Assembly: GCA_944363575.1 (NCBI GenBank)
Contig: CALVUJ010000021.1
Coordinates: 82,226 to 116,134, forward strand
Direction of reading: 5' to 3'
Origin: an uncultured Bacilli bacterium
GTDB lineage: Bacteria; Bacillota_I; Bacilli_A; RFN20; DUOF01
DNA length: 33,909 nucleotides
In this document: positions 7,816 through 15,529 of the stretch, in pieces
How the letters are laid out: the number at the start of each line of letters is the position of its first letter
How positions within the stretch are numbered: the first letter of the stretch is position 1
Notes under the pieces: model-generated
Told to the model about the DNA's origin: nothing
What the model saw: the letters and a program-made list of their open reading frames with translations, nothing else
Databases searched by the model: none
Program-made: the position numbers and the translations under genes

Positions 7816-7892
7816 TGGTCGGAATGACAGGATTTGAACCTGCAACCCTCTGGTCCCAAACCAGATGCACTACCAAGTTGTGCTACATTCCG
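7816..7892 (-). tRNA. tRNA-Pro(TGG)
   Basis: Acceptor CGGAATG/CATTCCG with A73; anticodon stem TCTGG/CCAGA around TTTGGGA (anticodon TGG). CCA is encoded. First tRNA after the internal promoter at 7910-7938. Confidence 0.96.
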
Positions 7893-7909
7893 ATGCAAAC
7901 TGCCTACAT

Positions 7910-7938
7910 ATAATACCAAAAGGCAATAATTATTTCAA
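7910..7938 (-). promoter_or_regulatory. Internal promoter for the Pro-to-Phe tRNAs
   Basis: Minus-strand TTGAAA (7933-7938), 17-bp spacer, TATTAT (7910-7915), ending 18 bp before tRNA-Pro. It separates an eight-tRNA unit from tRNA-Cys. Confidence 0.65.
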
Positions 7939-7969
7939 TACTTTTTTAATTTTTTTAAAAGTATCAAAA

Positions 7970-8044
7970 TGGAGGTTCCTGTCGGACTCGAACCGGCGAT
8001 CATTGAGTTGCAGTCAATTGCCTTACCAACTTGGCTAAGGAACC
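7970..8044 (-). tRNA. tRNA-Cys(GCA)
   Basis: Acceptor GGTTCCT/AGGAACC with T73 (the U73 identity base of Cys tRNAs); anticodon stem ATTGA/TCAAT around CTGCAAC (anticodon GCA). CCA is encoded. It is separated from the other eight tRNAs by a 77-bp spacer with its own promoter. Confidence 0.96.
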
Positions 8045-8054
8045 ATGCTTTCCT

Positions 8055-8083
8055 ATTATACCATTGATGCTTTTTTATGACAA
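8055..8083 (-). promoter_or_regulatory. Promoter for tRNA-Cys
   Basis: Minus-strand TTGTCA (8078-8083), 17 bp, TATAAT (8055-8060). The predicted start lies only a few bases upstream of the mature tRNA-Cys 5' end. The -35 touches the 3' end of the LCP gene. Confidence 0.75.
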
Positions 8084-8085
8084 TA

Positions 8086-8901
8086 TTAGATATAATATTT
8101 TTTTATCTTTTCTAAATGCTCTTGATCTAGTTTATAGTAATAATATGTGTCAATAAAACCCTCCCCCTTTAAAGTATATTCATTTAATTTGATTTGTTTA
8201 ATATTAATTAATTTTTTTATGTTTAAATCATCCAAGCCTATATCTGTATCTACTCTCTTTTTAAAATAATTATAAAACTTAATTTTATCTATAACACTTA
8301 ACTTTAAAACTTTTTCTATTAGCACTTGCAAAACTTGCCTTTGATTTTTAATACGATCAAAATCTCCATTAGGCAAAGATTTTCTATTACGCATGTATGC
8401 CAAAACCTGCTTCCCATCCGCTAAAATTTTTTTACCTTTTTCAAAACAATACTTATTTGTAAAACTTTCATCAGATTGACAAAAGGTAAAATTAGGAGTC
8501 AATTCTATATATCCAAAATAATCCACTATTTCTACTACATTTTCAAAATTAAACATTATATTTTTCAAATCTTTTATATCAAATAATTGTTTAACCGTTT
8601 CATTTAAACACTCTTCTCCACCAAAAGCATACGCATGATTAACTTTATCATATGCATTATCTTTACAAGTTATTTTCACATAACTATCTCTAGGAATTGA
8701 AGTTGCTGTAATTGATCCATTACTAAAATTGTAATTCATCAAAATAATAACGTCGCTTCTCTCTATTTCATCATTTTCTCTTCCATCTACTCCATAAACT
8801 AAAATATTTATTTTATCTTTATCATATGCTTTTATTATAATAAAACTCGTTAAACTTATAGTTATGATAAACAATATTAATATCAAAGACACTTTTTTCA
8901 T
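8086..8901 (-). CDS. LytR-CpsA-Psr (LCP) family protein
   Basis: 271 aa, one N-terminal membrane anchor (VSLILILFIITISLTSFIIIKA) and an extracellular LCP domain. LCP hallmarks are visible: NILVYGVDGRE and RSDVIIL (first beta-strand and Asp), SIPRDSYVKI, KVNHAYAFGG and the conserved Arg-rich YMRNRKSLPNGDFDRIKNQRQVL region. Family members transfer undecaprenyl-linked anionic glycopolymers such as teichoic acid to peptidoglycan, so the host probably has a cell wall. The start codon has only a weak ribosome site; GAAAGG is about 27 bp upstream. It is transcribed divergently from rnjA. It is short for the family, having only the catalytic domain. Confidence 0.9.
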   Translation of the reverse strand: MKKVSLILILFIITISLTSFIIIKAYDKDKINILVYGVDGRENDEIERSDVIILMNYNFSNGSITATSIPRDSYVKITCKDNAYDKVNHAYAFGGEECLNETVKQLFDIKDLKNIMFNFENVVEIVDYFGYIELTPNFTFCQSDESFTNKYCFEKGKKILADGKQVLAYMRNRKSLPNGDFDRIKNQRQVLQVLIEKVLKLSVIDKIKFYNYFKKRVDTDIGLDDLNIKKLINIKQIKLNEYTLKGEGFIDTYYYYKLDQEHLEKIKKYYI

Positions 8902-8993
8902 TTTATCTATATTAGTATTAATACTTTCCTTTCATTAGTTATATTATATCCATTTACTTTTAATAAAATTACTAAAAGATTTATTAAAACTTC

Positions 8994-9022
8994 TTTACAT
9001 TAGATAATTATAATACTATAAT
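8994..9022 (+). promoter_or_regulatory. rnjA promoter
   Basis: TTTACA (8994-8999), 17-bp spacer, TATAAT (9017-9022). It is about 60 bp upstream of the rnjA start. The -10 lies in a 13-bp palindrome (TACTATAATAGTA, 9014-9026). Confidence 0.8.
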
Positions 9023-9034
9023 AGTAAAAGTCAA
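9007..9034 (-). promoter_or_regulatory. Divergent promoter for the LCP gene
   Basis: Minus-strand TTGACT (9029-9034), 16-bp spacer, TATAAT (9007-9012). It overlaps the rnjA promoter and would give the LCP gene a leader of about 100 nt. An additional TATAAT closer to the LCP start lacks a good -35. Confidence 0.45.
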
Positions 9035-9085
9035 AAAACTGATCAAATTTAAAAGAAATTATAATTTAGATAAGGAGAGAAAAAA

Positions 9086-10870
9086 ATGAAAGATTTAGTT
9101 GAAACTTCAACTAAAACCCTAGTTTTCGCACTTGGTGGTTTAGGTGAAGTAGGTAAAAATATGTATTGTATACAACATGGTGATTCAATTGTTATTATTG
9201 ATTCTGGAGTTATGTTTGGCGATGAATACTTGCCTGGTGTTGATTACATTTTACCTGATTACTCATATTTAGTAGAAAATAATGAAAAAGTAAAGGCATT
9301 AGTTATAACACATGGTCATGAAGATCATATTGGAGGAATTCCTTTTTTACTAAAAAATATCAATATTCCTTGTATTTATGCACCTAGGTTAGCAGCAGCC
9401 TTTATTCGTAATAAACTAGATGAGAATAAAATGGAAAGAAAAAGTAAAATTATTGAAATAAATGAGAATAGTAATTTTAAGGTTGATTGTTTCTTGTTTT
9501 CTTTTTTTAACACCACGCATTCTATTCCAGATAGTATGGGTATTATTGTTGATACTCCTAATGGAAAAATTGTGGAAACTGGTGATTTTAAAGTCGATTT
9601 AACACCTGTTGGTAAAGATATTGATTTATTGAAAATTGCTAAGCTAGGAGAAGAGAATGTCACATTACTTATGAGTGAATCTACGAATATTGAAATTCCT
9701 GGCACAACTCTTAGTGAGAAGGCTGTTATTTCTTCTATTCACGATATTTTTAGAAATTCCAATAGCAGAATAATCGTAGCTACTTTCTCATCAAATGTAC
9801 ATCGAATTCAACAAATTGTTGAAGCTGCTGTTTTATTTAAAAGAAAAATATTAGTTTTAGGTAGATCAATGGAAAAAAACATTATGTTGGGAAGACAATT
9901 AGGTTATATTAAATGCCCTGATAGCACTTTTATTTCACCTGAGATTGCCAATACTTTAAGACCTGATGAAATATTGATATTTTGTACTGGTACTCAAGGT
10001 GAATCGATGGCAGCTTTATCTCGTATTGCAAGTGGGCAACATAAATATGTTAAATTGATGCCTGGTGATACTATTATTTTATCTTCTAGTCCAATTCCAG
10101 GAAATACTGCTAATATTAATAAACTTGTAAATAATTTAAGCCGTGCTGGAGTAACTGTTTTAACTAATTCCGTTTTATCTAACCTACATACTTCAGGACA
10201 CGCTGCTAGAGAAGAATTAAAATTAATTTTAAAACTTATAAAACCTCAGTATTTTATGCCTATACATGGTGAATATCGTATGTTAAAGTTACACACTGAG
10301 CTTGCACAAGAAGTTGGTGTAAAAAAAGAAAATACTTTTGTACTTGCTAATGGCGATGTCTTGTGTTTAGATAAAGGAAAAGTTACATTAGCGAACTATC
10401 GAATAGAAGCCGATGATATATATATTGATGGGCATGATATTAATGGTTTGTCTACTGCTGTTATAAAAGATCGTAAACTTCTATCAACTGATGGATTAGT
10501 TGCCATCTTAATAAGTATCGATTCTAAAAACAACATTCTTCTTACTAAACCTTCTGTCTTGTCTAGAGGATTTATTTATATTAAAGAAAATGGCCAGTTA
10601 ATAACAGAAATAGAAAACTTAGTTAGTGATACTCTAGAAAACTTATTTAAAAAAGAGAAAACCACTTTTTTACAAATAAAAAATGCTGTTAAAAGTACTG
10701 TTTCAACATTTTTATTTCACAAAACTAGAAGAAACCCAATGATTATCCCTGTAATTATGAATAAAGTAGAAAATGGTGAAAGTTATAACTTTATAAAAAG
10801 AGAAAATAGAAATCAAAAATATTCTAGAAAAGAAAATAAAAATATTGAAGAGAAAATAGCTGAAAATTAG
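9086..10870 (+). CDS. rnjA: Ribonuclease J
   Basis: 594 aa. Metallo-beta-lactamase/beta-CASP RNase with 5'-3' exonuclease and endonuclease activity, central to mRNA decay and rRNA maturation in Bacillota. The metal motif THGHEDHIGG places H76, H78, D80 and H81; H145-region THSIPDSMG and D-containing ETGDFK follow. The beta-CASP region contains STFSSNVHRIQ-type sequence (ATFSSNVHR), GRSMEKN and GTQGE, then the late histidines of NLHTSGHA and MPIHGEYRML. The C-terminal domain (from about 450) is complete, with a Lys/Glu-rich end. AAGGAGAG lies just before the ATG. It stands alone with its own promoter and terminator; whether it corresponds to J1 or J2 cannot be decided from one copy. Confidence 0.96.
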   Translation: MKDLVETSTKTLVFALGGLGEVGKNMYCIQHGDSIVIIDSGVMFGDEYLPGVDYILPDYSYLVENNEKVKALVITHGHEDHIGGIPFLLKNINIPCIYAPRLAAAFIRNKLDENKMERKSKIIEINENSNFKVDCFLFSFFNTTHSIPDSMGIIVDTPNGKIVETGDFKVDLTPVGKDIDLLKIAKLGEENVTLLMSESTNIEIPGTTLSEKAVISSIHDIFRNSNSRIIVATFSSNVHRIQQIVEAAVLFKRKILVLGRSMEKNIMLGRQLGYIKCPDSTFISPEIANTLRPDEILIFCTGTQGESMAALSRIASGQHKYVKLMPGDTIILSSSPIPGNTANINKLVNNLSRAGVTVLTNSVLSNLHTSGHAAREELKLILKLIKPQYFMPIHGEYRMLKLHTELAQEVGVKKENTFVLANGDVLCLDKGKVTLANYRIEADDIYIDGHDINGLSTAVIKDRKLLSTDGLVAILISIDSKNNILLTKPSVLSRGFIYIKENGQLITEIENLVSDTLENLFKKEKTTFLQIKNAVKSTVSTFLFHKTRRNPMIIPVIMNKVENGESYNFIKRENRNQKYSRKENKNIEEKIAEN

Positions 10871-10886
10871 TATACTGTAATATCAA

Positions 10887-10922
10887 AAAAAGTCTTTTAG
10901 ATTTTTAACTAAAAGACTTTTT
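10887..10922. terminator. Bidirectional terminator between rnjA and the pullulanase-like gene
   Basis: Perfect 14-bp stem (AAAAAGTCTTTTAG and CTAAAAGACTTTTT) with an 8-nt loop. T-tracts form on both strands, so it serves rnjA (plus) and the converging gene that ends at 10926. Confidence 0.92.
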
Positions 10923-10925
10923 ATT

Positions 10926-13016
10926 TTATTCTTCTTTCTCTTTTTCTTCGTTTTTTTCCTCTTCTGGTTGTTCTTTTGTTTTATCTGCTTCTTTTATTTT
11001 ATTTTTATTGATAAATGGTCGATATTTTTTCTTTATTTTATTGATGTCATATCCTTTTTTCTCCACCAATCTCTTATTTAAAACAATATTAAGCCAATAT
11101 AGTCCTCCTATTACTCCTACAACTAAAATCAAAGTAACCCAACTATTAACTTTAGGCTGTTTAATTTTCTTTTCCATATACAAAGAATTAGCATTTAAAA
11201 TTATTTTTTCTCCATCCCTATTAGATGCATTATAATTATATAATCCTGTCCAGCCTTCTCCAGTCATATCCGTTAACACATATTCATTATGAGAATAATT
11301 TAATACTACGAACACTTTTTCTGTTTCTCTATTATAAGCATTTGGGTATTCCCTAGTATATCCTAAAACTCCTGGTTGCTCTTGATTAATATATATTTTA
11401 AAATTATTTTTTAAGATAACTGAAGATGTTTGAATAATAGTATTATCTCCTTTTCTAAAATTAATTAATGATTGCAAAGATTTTATTGTATGACTATTGC
11501 TGTAAACTTTACTCCAATCTAAACTTTTATATTGCTCTTCTGTATGAAAGCAAAAAGCATCATTCTCTGTGCATATGGAATCAGCTTCTTTACTAGATAA
11601 ATATGACATTAAAAATTCATCACCCGAATATATATATGGAATACCTCCACTAATCATCATAGTTGAAAATCCTAGAATTACTTTTTCTTTAATTAGTTCG
11701 GTGCTTGATAAATTGTTAATATATAATTTATCAAACAATGACAATCCATTTCTACCACCTAAATAATTTATTATTTGATATGAAGACGTATTATTCCAGT
11801 AACTTTTATTAGTTACTCCTTTTACAAGCGAATAATCAATTTCTCCATTATCAACACTACTTAATAAACTAAACTTTAATGTTTCTATAATTTCATTACT
11901 ATAATTACCATCTAATATTCCTGTCTCTTCTTTATTTAATAAATTACCAACCAAACCATAGTTTAAACTCCCATTTACTAATTTAATGTTCGCATTGTTA
12001 ATACTTACAGCACAACTTTCATCCCCATAAATCATGATTTGCCCATTAACCCCTAATAAATTATTCGTTAATTCATTAATGTAACTACTAGGATAATCAC
12101 ACATATTTTCTATTCTAATTCCTGATATTTTAAATTCACTTGCTAGATATACTAGCAAATCTTTTAAATATCTTTGTGTAGATTCACTATTTAAATTCAA
12201 CTGATTATTATTAATGTATTCGCTACTAACTTTACTTATATTATTAATAAAGTCTGTTGATAGTTTTTTATAATCAAACTCTACGATAACCCCAATTCCG
12301 CTCGCATAATAAGAACTTATAACTTGTTTGAACTCAAGATTACTTGAATAACTATCAGTGCCTACCGTATATTTATTATCTAAAGCAAATGGCGTTATAT
12401 CACTATTAATCATAGGTATTTCTATATATGTAATTCCTAAATTTTTAATGTAGTCAAAACCTGTATATTCATTATTATATCTAGTATTAGCTTCAATCAT
12501 TCCTAAAAACTTTCCTCTATTTTCTTCTGTACCAGTCCAAGTGCTACTACTAGTAAAATTTTCAATATTTAACCCATAAATAACTTTATTTTTATCTTTT
12601 ATATTTAAGGTGGTTACCCCATCCCAGTTCTCTATAAATGTTATATTATCCCCATAAATAACATTTCTAGTTTTACTATAATTTAAATATTTACCATATG
12701 GATCTAAAACATTTTCATATACAATTCCATCCTCATATTCAATTTTATAAGAATATTCTTTTCCTTCTAAATTACCTGGAACATATCCTATCCAAATATT
12801 ATTACTTTTAACAAAATCAGCACTTCCAACTTCATCTACTACTACACTTACTTTACTAGCCGTAGGACTATATAAATAAAACATCGTTTTATCTTCACTA
12901 TATTCATAGCCTAATTTATAATCGCTATTAGTGCTTGCTTGAACATTTCCTGATTTAAAAAGAACCATTAAAAATAAAACAATAAAGAAACTATATACAT
13001 ATTTGAATTTTTTCAT
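10926..13016 (-). CDS. Membrane-anchored GH13 pullulanase homologue with substituted catalytic residues
   Basis: 696 aa: signal peptide (residues 2-28, ending NVQA), a CBM48-like module (about 34-120), a GH13 barrel resembling type I pullulanase (about 145-520), a C-terminal beta domain, a membrane helix (about 626-646) and a charged KKEE-rich tail. The scaffold is clear: VIYGLNIENF, GKFLGMIEANT, YTGFDYIKNLGITYIE, INYLGGRNGLSLFDKL, GGIPYIYSGDEFL and YKSLDWSK. The catalytic positions are changed. The nucleophile Asp in FRFDLM is Glu303 (IRIENM), the acid Glu in YGEGW is Asp332 (YGDES), and the HDN of region IV is R-N-G (422-424). Starch debranching is therefore doubtful; a glycan-binding or structural role is possible. 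The start at 13016 follows AGGTGA; an in-frame ATG at 13046 lacks a ribosome site. Confidence 0.85.
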   Translation of the reverse strand: MKKFKYVYSFFIVLFLMVLFKSGNVQASTNSDYKLGYEYSEDKTMFYLYSPTASKVSVVVDEVGSADFVKSNNIWIGYVPGNLEGKEYSYKIEYEDGIVYENVLDPYGKYLNYSKTRNVIYGDNITFIENWDGVTTLNIKDKNKVIYGLNIENFTSSSTWTGTEENRGKFLGMIEANTRYNNEYTGFDYIKNLGITYIEIPMINSDITPFALDNKYTVGTDSYSSNLEFKQVISSYYASGIGVIVEFDYKKLSTDFINNISKVSSEYINNNQLNLNSESTQRYLKDLLVYLASEFKISGIRIENMCDYPSSYINELTNNLLGVNGQIMIYGDESCAVSINNANIKLVNGSLNYGLVGNLLNKEETGILDGNYSNEIIETLKFSLLSSVDNGEIDYSLVKGVTNKSYWNNTSSYQIINYLGGRNGLSLFDKLYINNLSSTELIKEKVILGFSTMMISGGIPYIYSGDEFLMSYLSSKEADSICTENDAFCFHTEEQYKSLDWSKVYSNSHTIKSLQSLINFRKGDNTIIQTSSVILKNNFKIYINQEQPGVLGYTREYPNAYNRETEKVFVVLNYSHNEYVLTDMTGEGWTGLYNYNASNRDGEKIILNANSLYMEKKIKQPKVNSWVTLILVVGVIGGLYWLNIVLNKRLVEKKGYDINKIKKKYRPFINKNKIKEADKTKEQPEEEKNEEKEKEE

Positions 13017-13057
13017 TTCACTGTCACCTATAATAAATTTTATCAAAATAAATCTTT

Positions 13058-13079
13058 ATAAACAATAAATATTGTTTAT
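13058..13079. promoter_or_regulatory. 22-bp dyad between divergent genes
   Basis: Ten-base arms ATAAACAATA and TATTGTTTAT flank two A in the 112-bp gap between the pullulanase-like gene and the divergent membrane protein gene. Position and symmetry suit an operator; the regulator is unknown. Confidence 0.45.
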
Positions 13080-13128
13080 TTAGACAATTTATATTAAAAT
13101 TTTCATGAAACATGAAAGAAGTGAATTA

Positions 13129-14091
13129 ATGAAAAACAAATTTATCCTAAATATTAAATCGCTATTTAAATCAATATTTAATAGCAAAGAATTATTCAAC
13201 AGAAGAAAGAATTCTTTTTTGGTTCCTTTAATTATCTTTTTACTAACTATTTTTATGACGGCTTTTCCAACCTATTTTACATCAATTAATAAAAATAGTT
13301 CTGAGATTATTAAAAATTTCCCTGGCATTTATAAGCCTATGGAAACACTTTTAACTAGCTCTCTTGATTGTAAAATTGAAAAGGAAGTTTTGACATGTAC
13401 TGAGAATTCTATTAAAGTTAATCAAGTAGTGGAATTTTATGATGAAGCAACACAAAGAACTTACAAATATACAATTATTGCCAATGAACCTAATATTTCT
13501 AGCGACATATCTGTTACTTATTCACCTGTTAAAGATACGGATAATCTTATTATTCTTTTGAATAACTATATAAAGATTCGTTATGTCGAAAGAGACTATG
13601 TAAATCAAAATGTAAAAACTTATGAAATACTTGGAGATTATAGTGAATTTGAAGGTTATGATTTTAAAACTATTAGTGATAAATTACTTTCTTCTCCTGA
13701 ATTAGTTAACGAAGAAGTTACTAATTTTATTTATAAAACTTATTTATCTACTTTAGATACTCAGTTATTAGTAGGCATTGCAAGCGCTTTATTATCCTTC
13801 TTGGTTTTTATCTTAGTTTCTTCATTTATTTTAAAAAGTACTACTTTATTTAAAAAGAAAAAAGGATTTAAATATCGAGAATGTTTGAAAATTTCGCTTA
13901 CATCTGCTTTACCTGCCTTATTAATTGCTAGTTGTGGTGCTTTGTTATTTAAAGCTGATTTTACTTCTATTTATGCACTTATTTATATAGGTAGAGTTTT
14001 GTATATTTATTTTAGATATTTATATTCTAATAAAAATAATATTTATAAAGACTTATATTTAGAAACTAATGATGAGAGGTTTAAAATATAA
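13129..14091 (+). CDS. DUF1189-like membrane protein
   Basis: 320 aa. One hydrophobic segment near the N-terminus (SFLVPLIIFLLTIFMTAFPTYF), an extracellular-looking domain of about 160 residues, then three hydrophobic segments (LLVGIASALLSFLVFILVSSFIL; ISLTSALPALLIASCGALLF; FTSIYALIYIGRVLYIYF). This layout resembles DUF1189 membrane proteins of Bacilli, but the assignment is tentative. The extracellular part has a Cys pair (SLDCKIEKEVLTC). ATG at 13129 was taken because AAGTGA precedes it; 13105 is an alternative without a clear site. Its TAA overlaps the maf ATG by one base (TAATG), so the two are probably translationally coupled. Confidence 0.6.
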   Translation: MKNKFILNIKSLFKSIFNSKELFNRRKNSFLVPLIIFLLTIFMTAFPTYFTSINKNSSEIIKNFPGIYKPMETLLTSSLDCKIEKEVLTCTENSIKVNQVVEFYDEATQRTYKYTIIANEPNISSDISVTYSPVKDTDNLIILLNNYIKIRYVERDYVNQNVKTYEILGDYSEFEGYDFKTISDKLLSSPELVNEEVTNFIYKTYLSTLDTQLLVGIASALLSFLVFILVSSFILKSTTLFKKKKGFKYRECLKISLTSALPALLIASCGALLFKADFTSIYALIYIGRVLYIYFRYLYSNKNNIYKDLYLETNDERFKI

Positions 14092-14642
14092 TGATTATTT
14101 TGGCTAGTTCTTCTCCTAGAAGAAAAGAATTATTAAAGAAAATAGTGAATAATTTTAAGGTTGTACCTAGTGATTTTGATGAATCTATTCCTGATTCTAT
14201 TAATTGTATGGATTTAGCGGAGTACTTTGCGGTTCAAAAAGTTAAAAGTGTTTCAAAAGATTATAAAGGTGATATAGTAATTGGTGCTGATACTTTGATC
14301 GTGTATAACAATAAAATTTATGGTAAACCTAAGGATAAAACCGAAGCAAGAGAAATGCTAAAAACTTTTTCTGGTAATATGCATTATGTTATTACAGGTG
14401 TTTGTGTTATGTCTTCTACTAGAACCATTTCTTTTTCTTCGGTGAATGAAGTTTATTTTTATAGTTTGAGTGATGAAGAAATAGATGAATATTTATTAAA
14501 TGATGAATATGAAGATAAAGCAGGAAGTTATGCCATTCAAGGTAAAGCTTCTTTGTTTATAAAGAAAATTAATGGAGAATATAATAGCATCGTTGGTTTG
14601 CCTATCGCTGAATTAAATAGAATCTTAAAGAACTTTTTTTGA
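14091..14642 (+). CDS. maf: Maf-like nucleoside triphosphate pyrophosphatase
   Basis: 183 aa. Hydrolyses dTTP/UTP or modified nucleotides to the monophosphate as a house-cleaning enzyme; B. subtilis Maf has also been linked to septum formation. The signature ILASSSPRRKELL opens the protein, VIGADTLI carries the general-base Asp67, and GKPKDKTEAREML and ITGVCV follow, with YEDKAGSYAIQG near residue 145. Length is typical. It is coupled to the preceding membrane protein by TAATG, an arrangement that hints at joint envelope or division duty but does not prove it. Confidence 0.93.
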   Translation: MIILASSSPRRKELLKKIVNNFKVVPSDFDESIPDSINCMDLAEYFAVQKVKSVSKDYKGDIVIGADTLIVYNNKIYGKPKDKTEAREMLKTFSGNMHYVITGVCVMSSTRTISFSSVNEVYFYSLSDEEIDEYLLNDEYEDKAGSYAIQGKASLFIKKINGEYNSIVGLPIAELNRILKNFF

Positions 14643-14681
14643 TTTGTGGAATATATTGTGATAGAAAGGGGACTTTTAATT

Positions 14682-14894
14682 ATGAATAGACCTTATTATA
14701 CATATCAATATAACCCAAGAGAAGAAAGATTCATTGGGCCTATTTTACCTTTTGTAGGTGGTGCTTTAATCGGTTATATCGCAGGTAGACCTCAATACAA
14801 TTACTCGTATCCTACTTATTATCCTTATCCTGTCTATTATTATCCTACTTATTATCAAACACCATATCCAGGTACTTATACTACTTCTAACTAG
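14682..14894 (+). CDS. Tyr/Pro-rich small protein
   Basis: 70 aa with 18 tyrosines. A short hydrophobic glycine-containing segment (FIGPILPFVGGALIGYIAG) is followed by a low-complexity Y-P tail (YPTYYPYPVYYYPTYY). It resembles Tyr-rich envelope or coat-associated peptides found in Bacilli; function unknown. ATG at 14682 has AAAGGGG about 12 bases upstream; an in-frame upstream ATG at 14646 would put the start immediately after maf without a site. Followed by a terminator. Confidence 0.6.
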   Translation: MNRPYYTYQYNPREERFIGPILPFVGGALIGYIAGRPQYNYSYPTYYPYPVYYYPTYYQTPYPGTYTTSN

Positions 14895-14900
14895 AAAATA

Positions 14901-14929
14901 AAAAGCATAGTTTAACTTACTATGCTTTT
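14901..14929. terminator. Bidirectional terminator
   Basis: Perfect 11-bp stem AAAAGCATAGT and ACTATGCTTTT, with T-rich flanks on both strands. It ends the maf unit (plus) and the EIIB-like gene (minus), whose stop codon (14920-14922) lies inside the stem. Confidence 0.88.
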
Positions 14930-15255
14930 ATATTATTTTGTAAATACTTGTACACTAATGGAGCTTTTTTACCTATTACTAAAGTTATCTTTTTATTAGA
15001 AACAACAATAGCTTCCACTCCATTTTCTTTAACTTGTTCTTTGTCAACATTCTTTTTGTTTTCAAAGTTAAAACTGATTCGTGAACCGTTTAAACTAAGA
15101 TTAGAAATATTACTTGCACCACCTAAAGCTTCTAATAATTCTGGAAATTCATAATTATTTTTCTTTTTAGATTTTGCTTTTAAAACTACTATTAGAATAA
15201 TGATGATTAATAGTAATATTCCGCCTATTAAACACCATTTCAGCTCATCAGCCAT
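14920..15255 (-). CDS. Membrane-anchored PTS EIIB-like domain lacking the phospho-cysteine
   Basis: 111 aa. An N-terminal membrane helix (WCLIGGILLLIIIILIVVLKA) and a basic linker precede a domain that aligns with the glucose-type EIIB fold: ELLEALGGASNI (39-50), the R59 of the TRLR position, VDKEQVKENGVEAIV (70-84) and VIGKKAPLV (93-101). In true EIIB the loop after the first helix has a Cys that accepts phosphate from EIIA; here that position is Asn56 (LNGSRIS), so phosphotransfer is unlikely. No EIIC or EIIA is nearby. A regulatory or ligand-sensing role is inference. Good ribosome site (TAGGAGTG), own promoter. Confidence 0.7.
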   Translation of the reverse strand: MADELKWCLIGGILLLIIIILIVVLKAKSKKKNNYEFPELLEALGGASNISNLSLNGSRISFNFENKKNVDKEQVKENGVEAIVVSNKKITLVIGKKAPLVYKYLQNNIKA

Positions 15256-15280
15256 TTATATATCACTCCTACATTTAATT

Positions 15281-15309
15281 ATTATACTATATTTAATTAT
15301 ATTTTACAA
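15281..15309 (-). promoter_or_regulatory. Promoter for the EIIB-like gene
   Basis: Minus-strand TTGTAA (15304-15309), 17-bp spacer, TATAAT (15281-15286), about 25 bp upstream of the start codon. Confidence 0.6.
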
Positions 15310-15319
15310 GGTAACAAAT

Positions 15320-15343
15320 AAAAACAGAAAAGATAAACTTTTC
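15320..15343 (-). terminator. Terminator of the ribosomal protein operon
   Basis: On the minus strand GAAAAG, a 5-nt loop, CTTTTC, TG and then TTTTTATTT, about 10 bp after the last small gene. It closes the unit that starts at 30324. Confidence 0.75.
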
Positions 15344-15353
15344 CATTTTATAT

Positions 15354-15518
15354 CTAGTAAACAATAATTTGAATTGCTAATCCCACTAACATCGCTACTA
15401 AAACTACAATAATAAACACTCTCATTACAATCGTAGCAAAATTAGCTTTTTCGCTATCTTTATTAGAATCATTTTTTAAATTTGCTTGCCTTCTAATAAT
15501 TTTTCTTTGTTGTGACAT
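15354..15518 (-). CDS. 54-aa single-span membrane peptide at the end of the ribosomal operon
   Basis: A short gene reading MSQQRKIIRRQANLKN and onward: a basic, polar N-terminal half and one hydrophobic helix (about residues 28-52, ATIVMRVFIIVVLVAMLVGL) ending IIVY. AAGGAG lies seven bases before the ATG and the gene starts 11 bp after rplQ, which supports it as real and co-transcribed. The design (charged N-terminus, one helix) recalls small DUF4044-type proteins, but I do not assign a family. Positive charges next to the helix suggest N-in topology. Confidence 0.7.
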   Translation of the reverse strand: MSQQRKIIRRQANLKNDSNKDSEKANFATIVMRVFIIVVLVAMLVGLAIQIIVY

Positions 15519-15529
15519 TTACTATCTCC

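Noticed and set aside
7938-7965. Hairpin between tRNA-Cys and tRNA-Pro as a terminator
   Set aside because: An AT-only stem without a following T-tract on the minus strand; it directly abuts the internal promoter.
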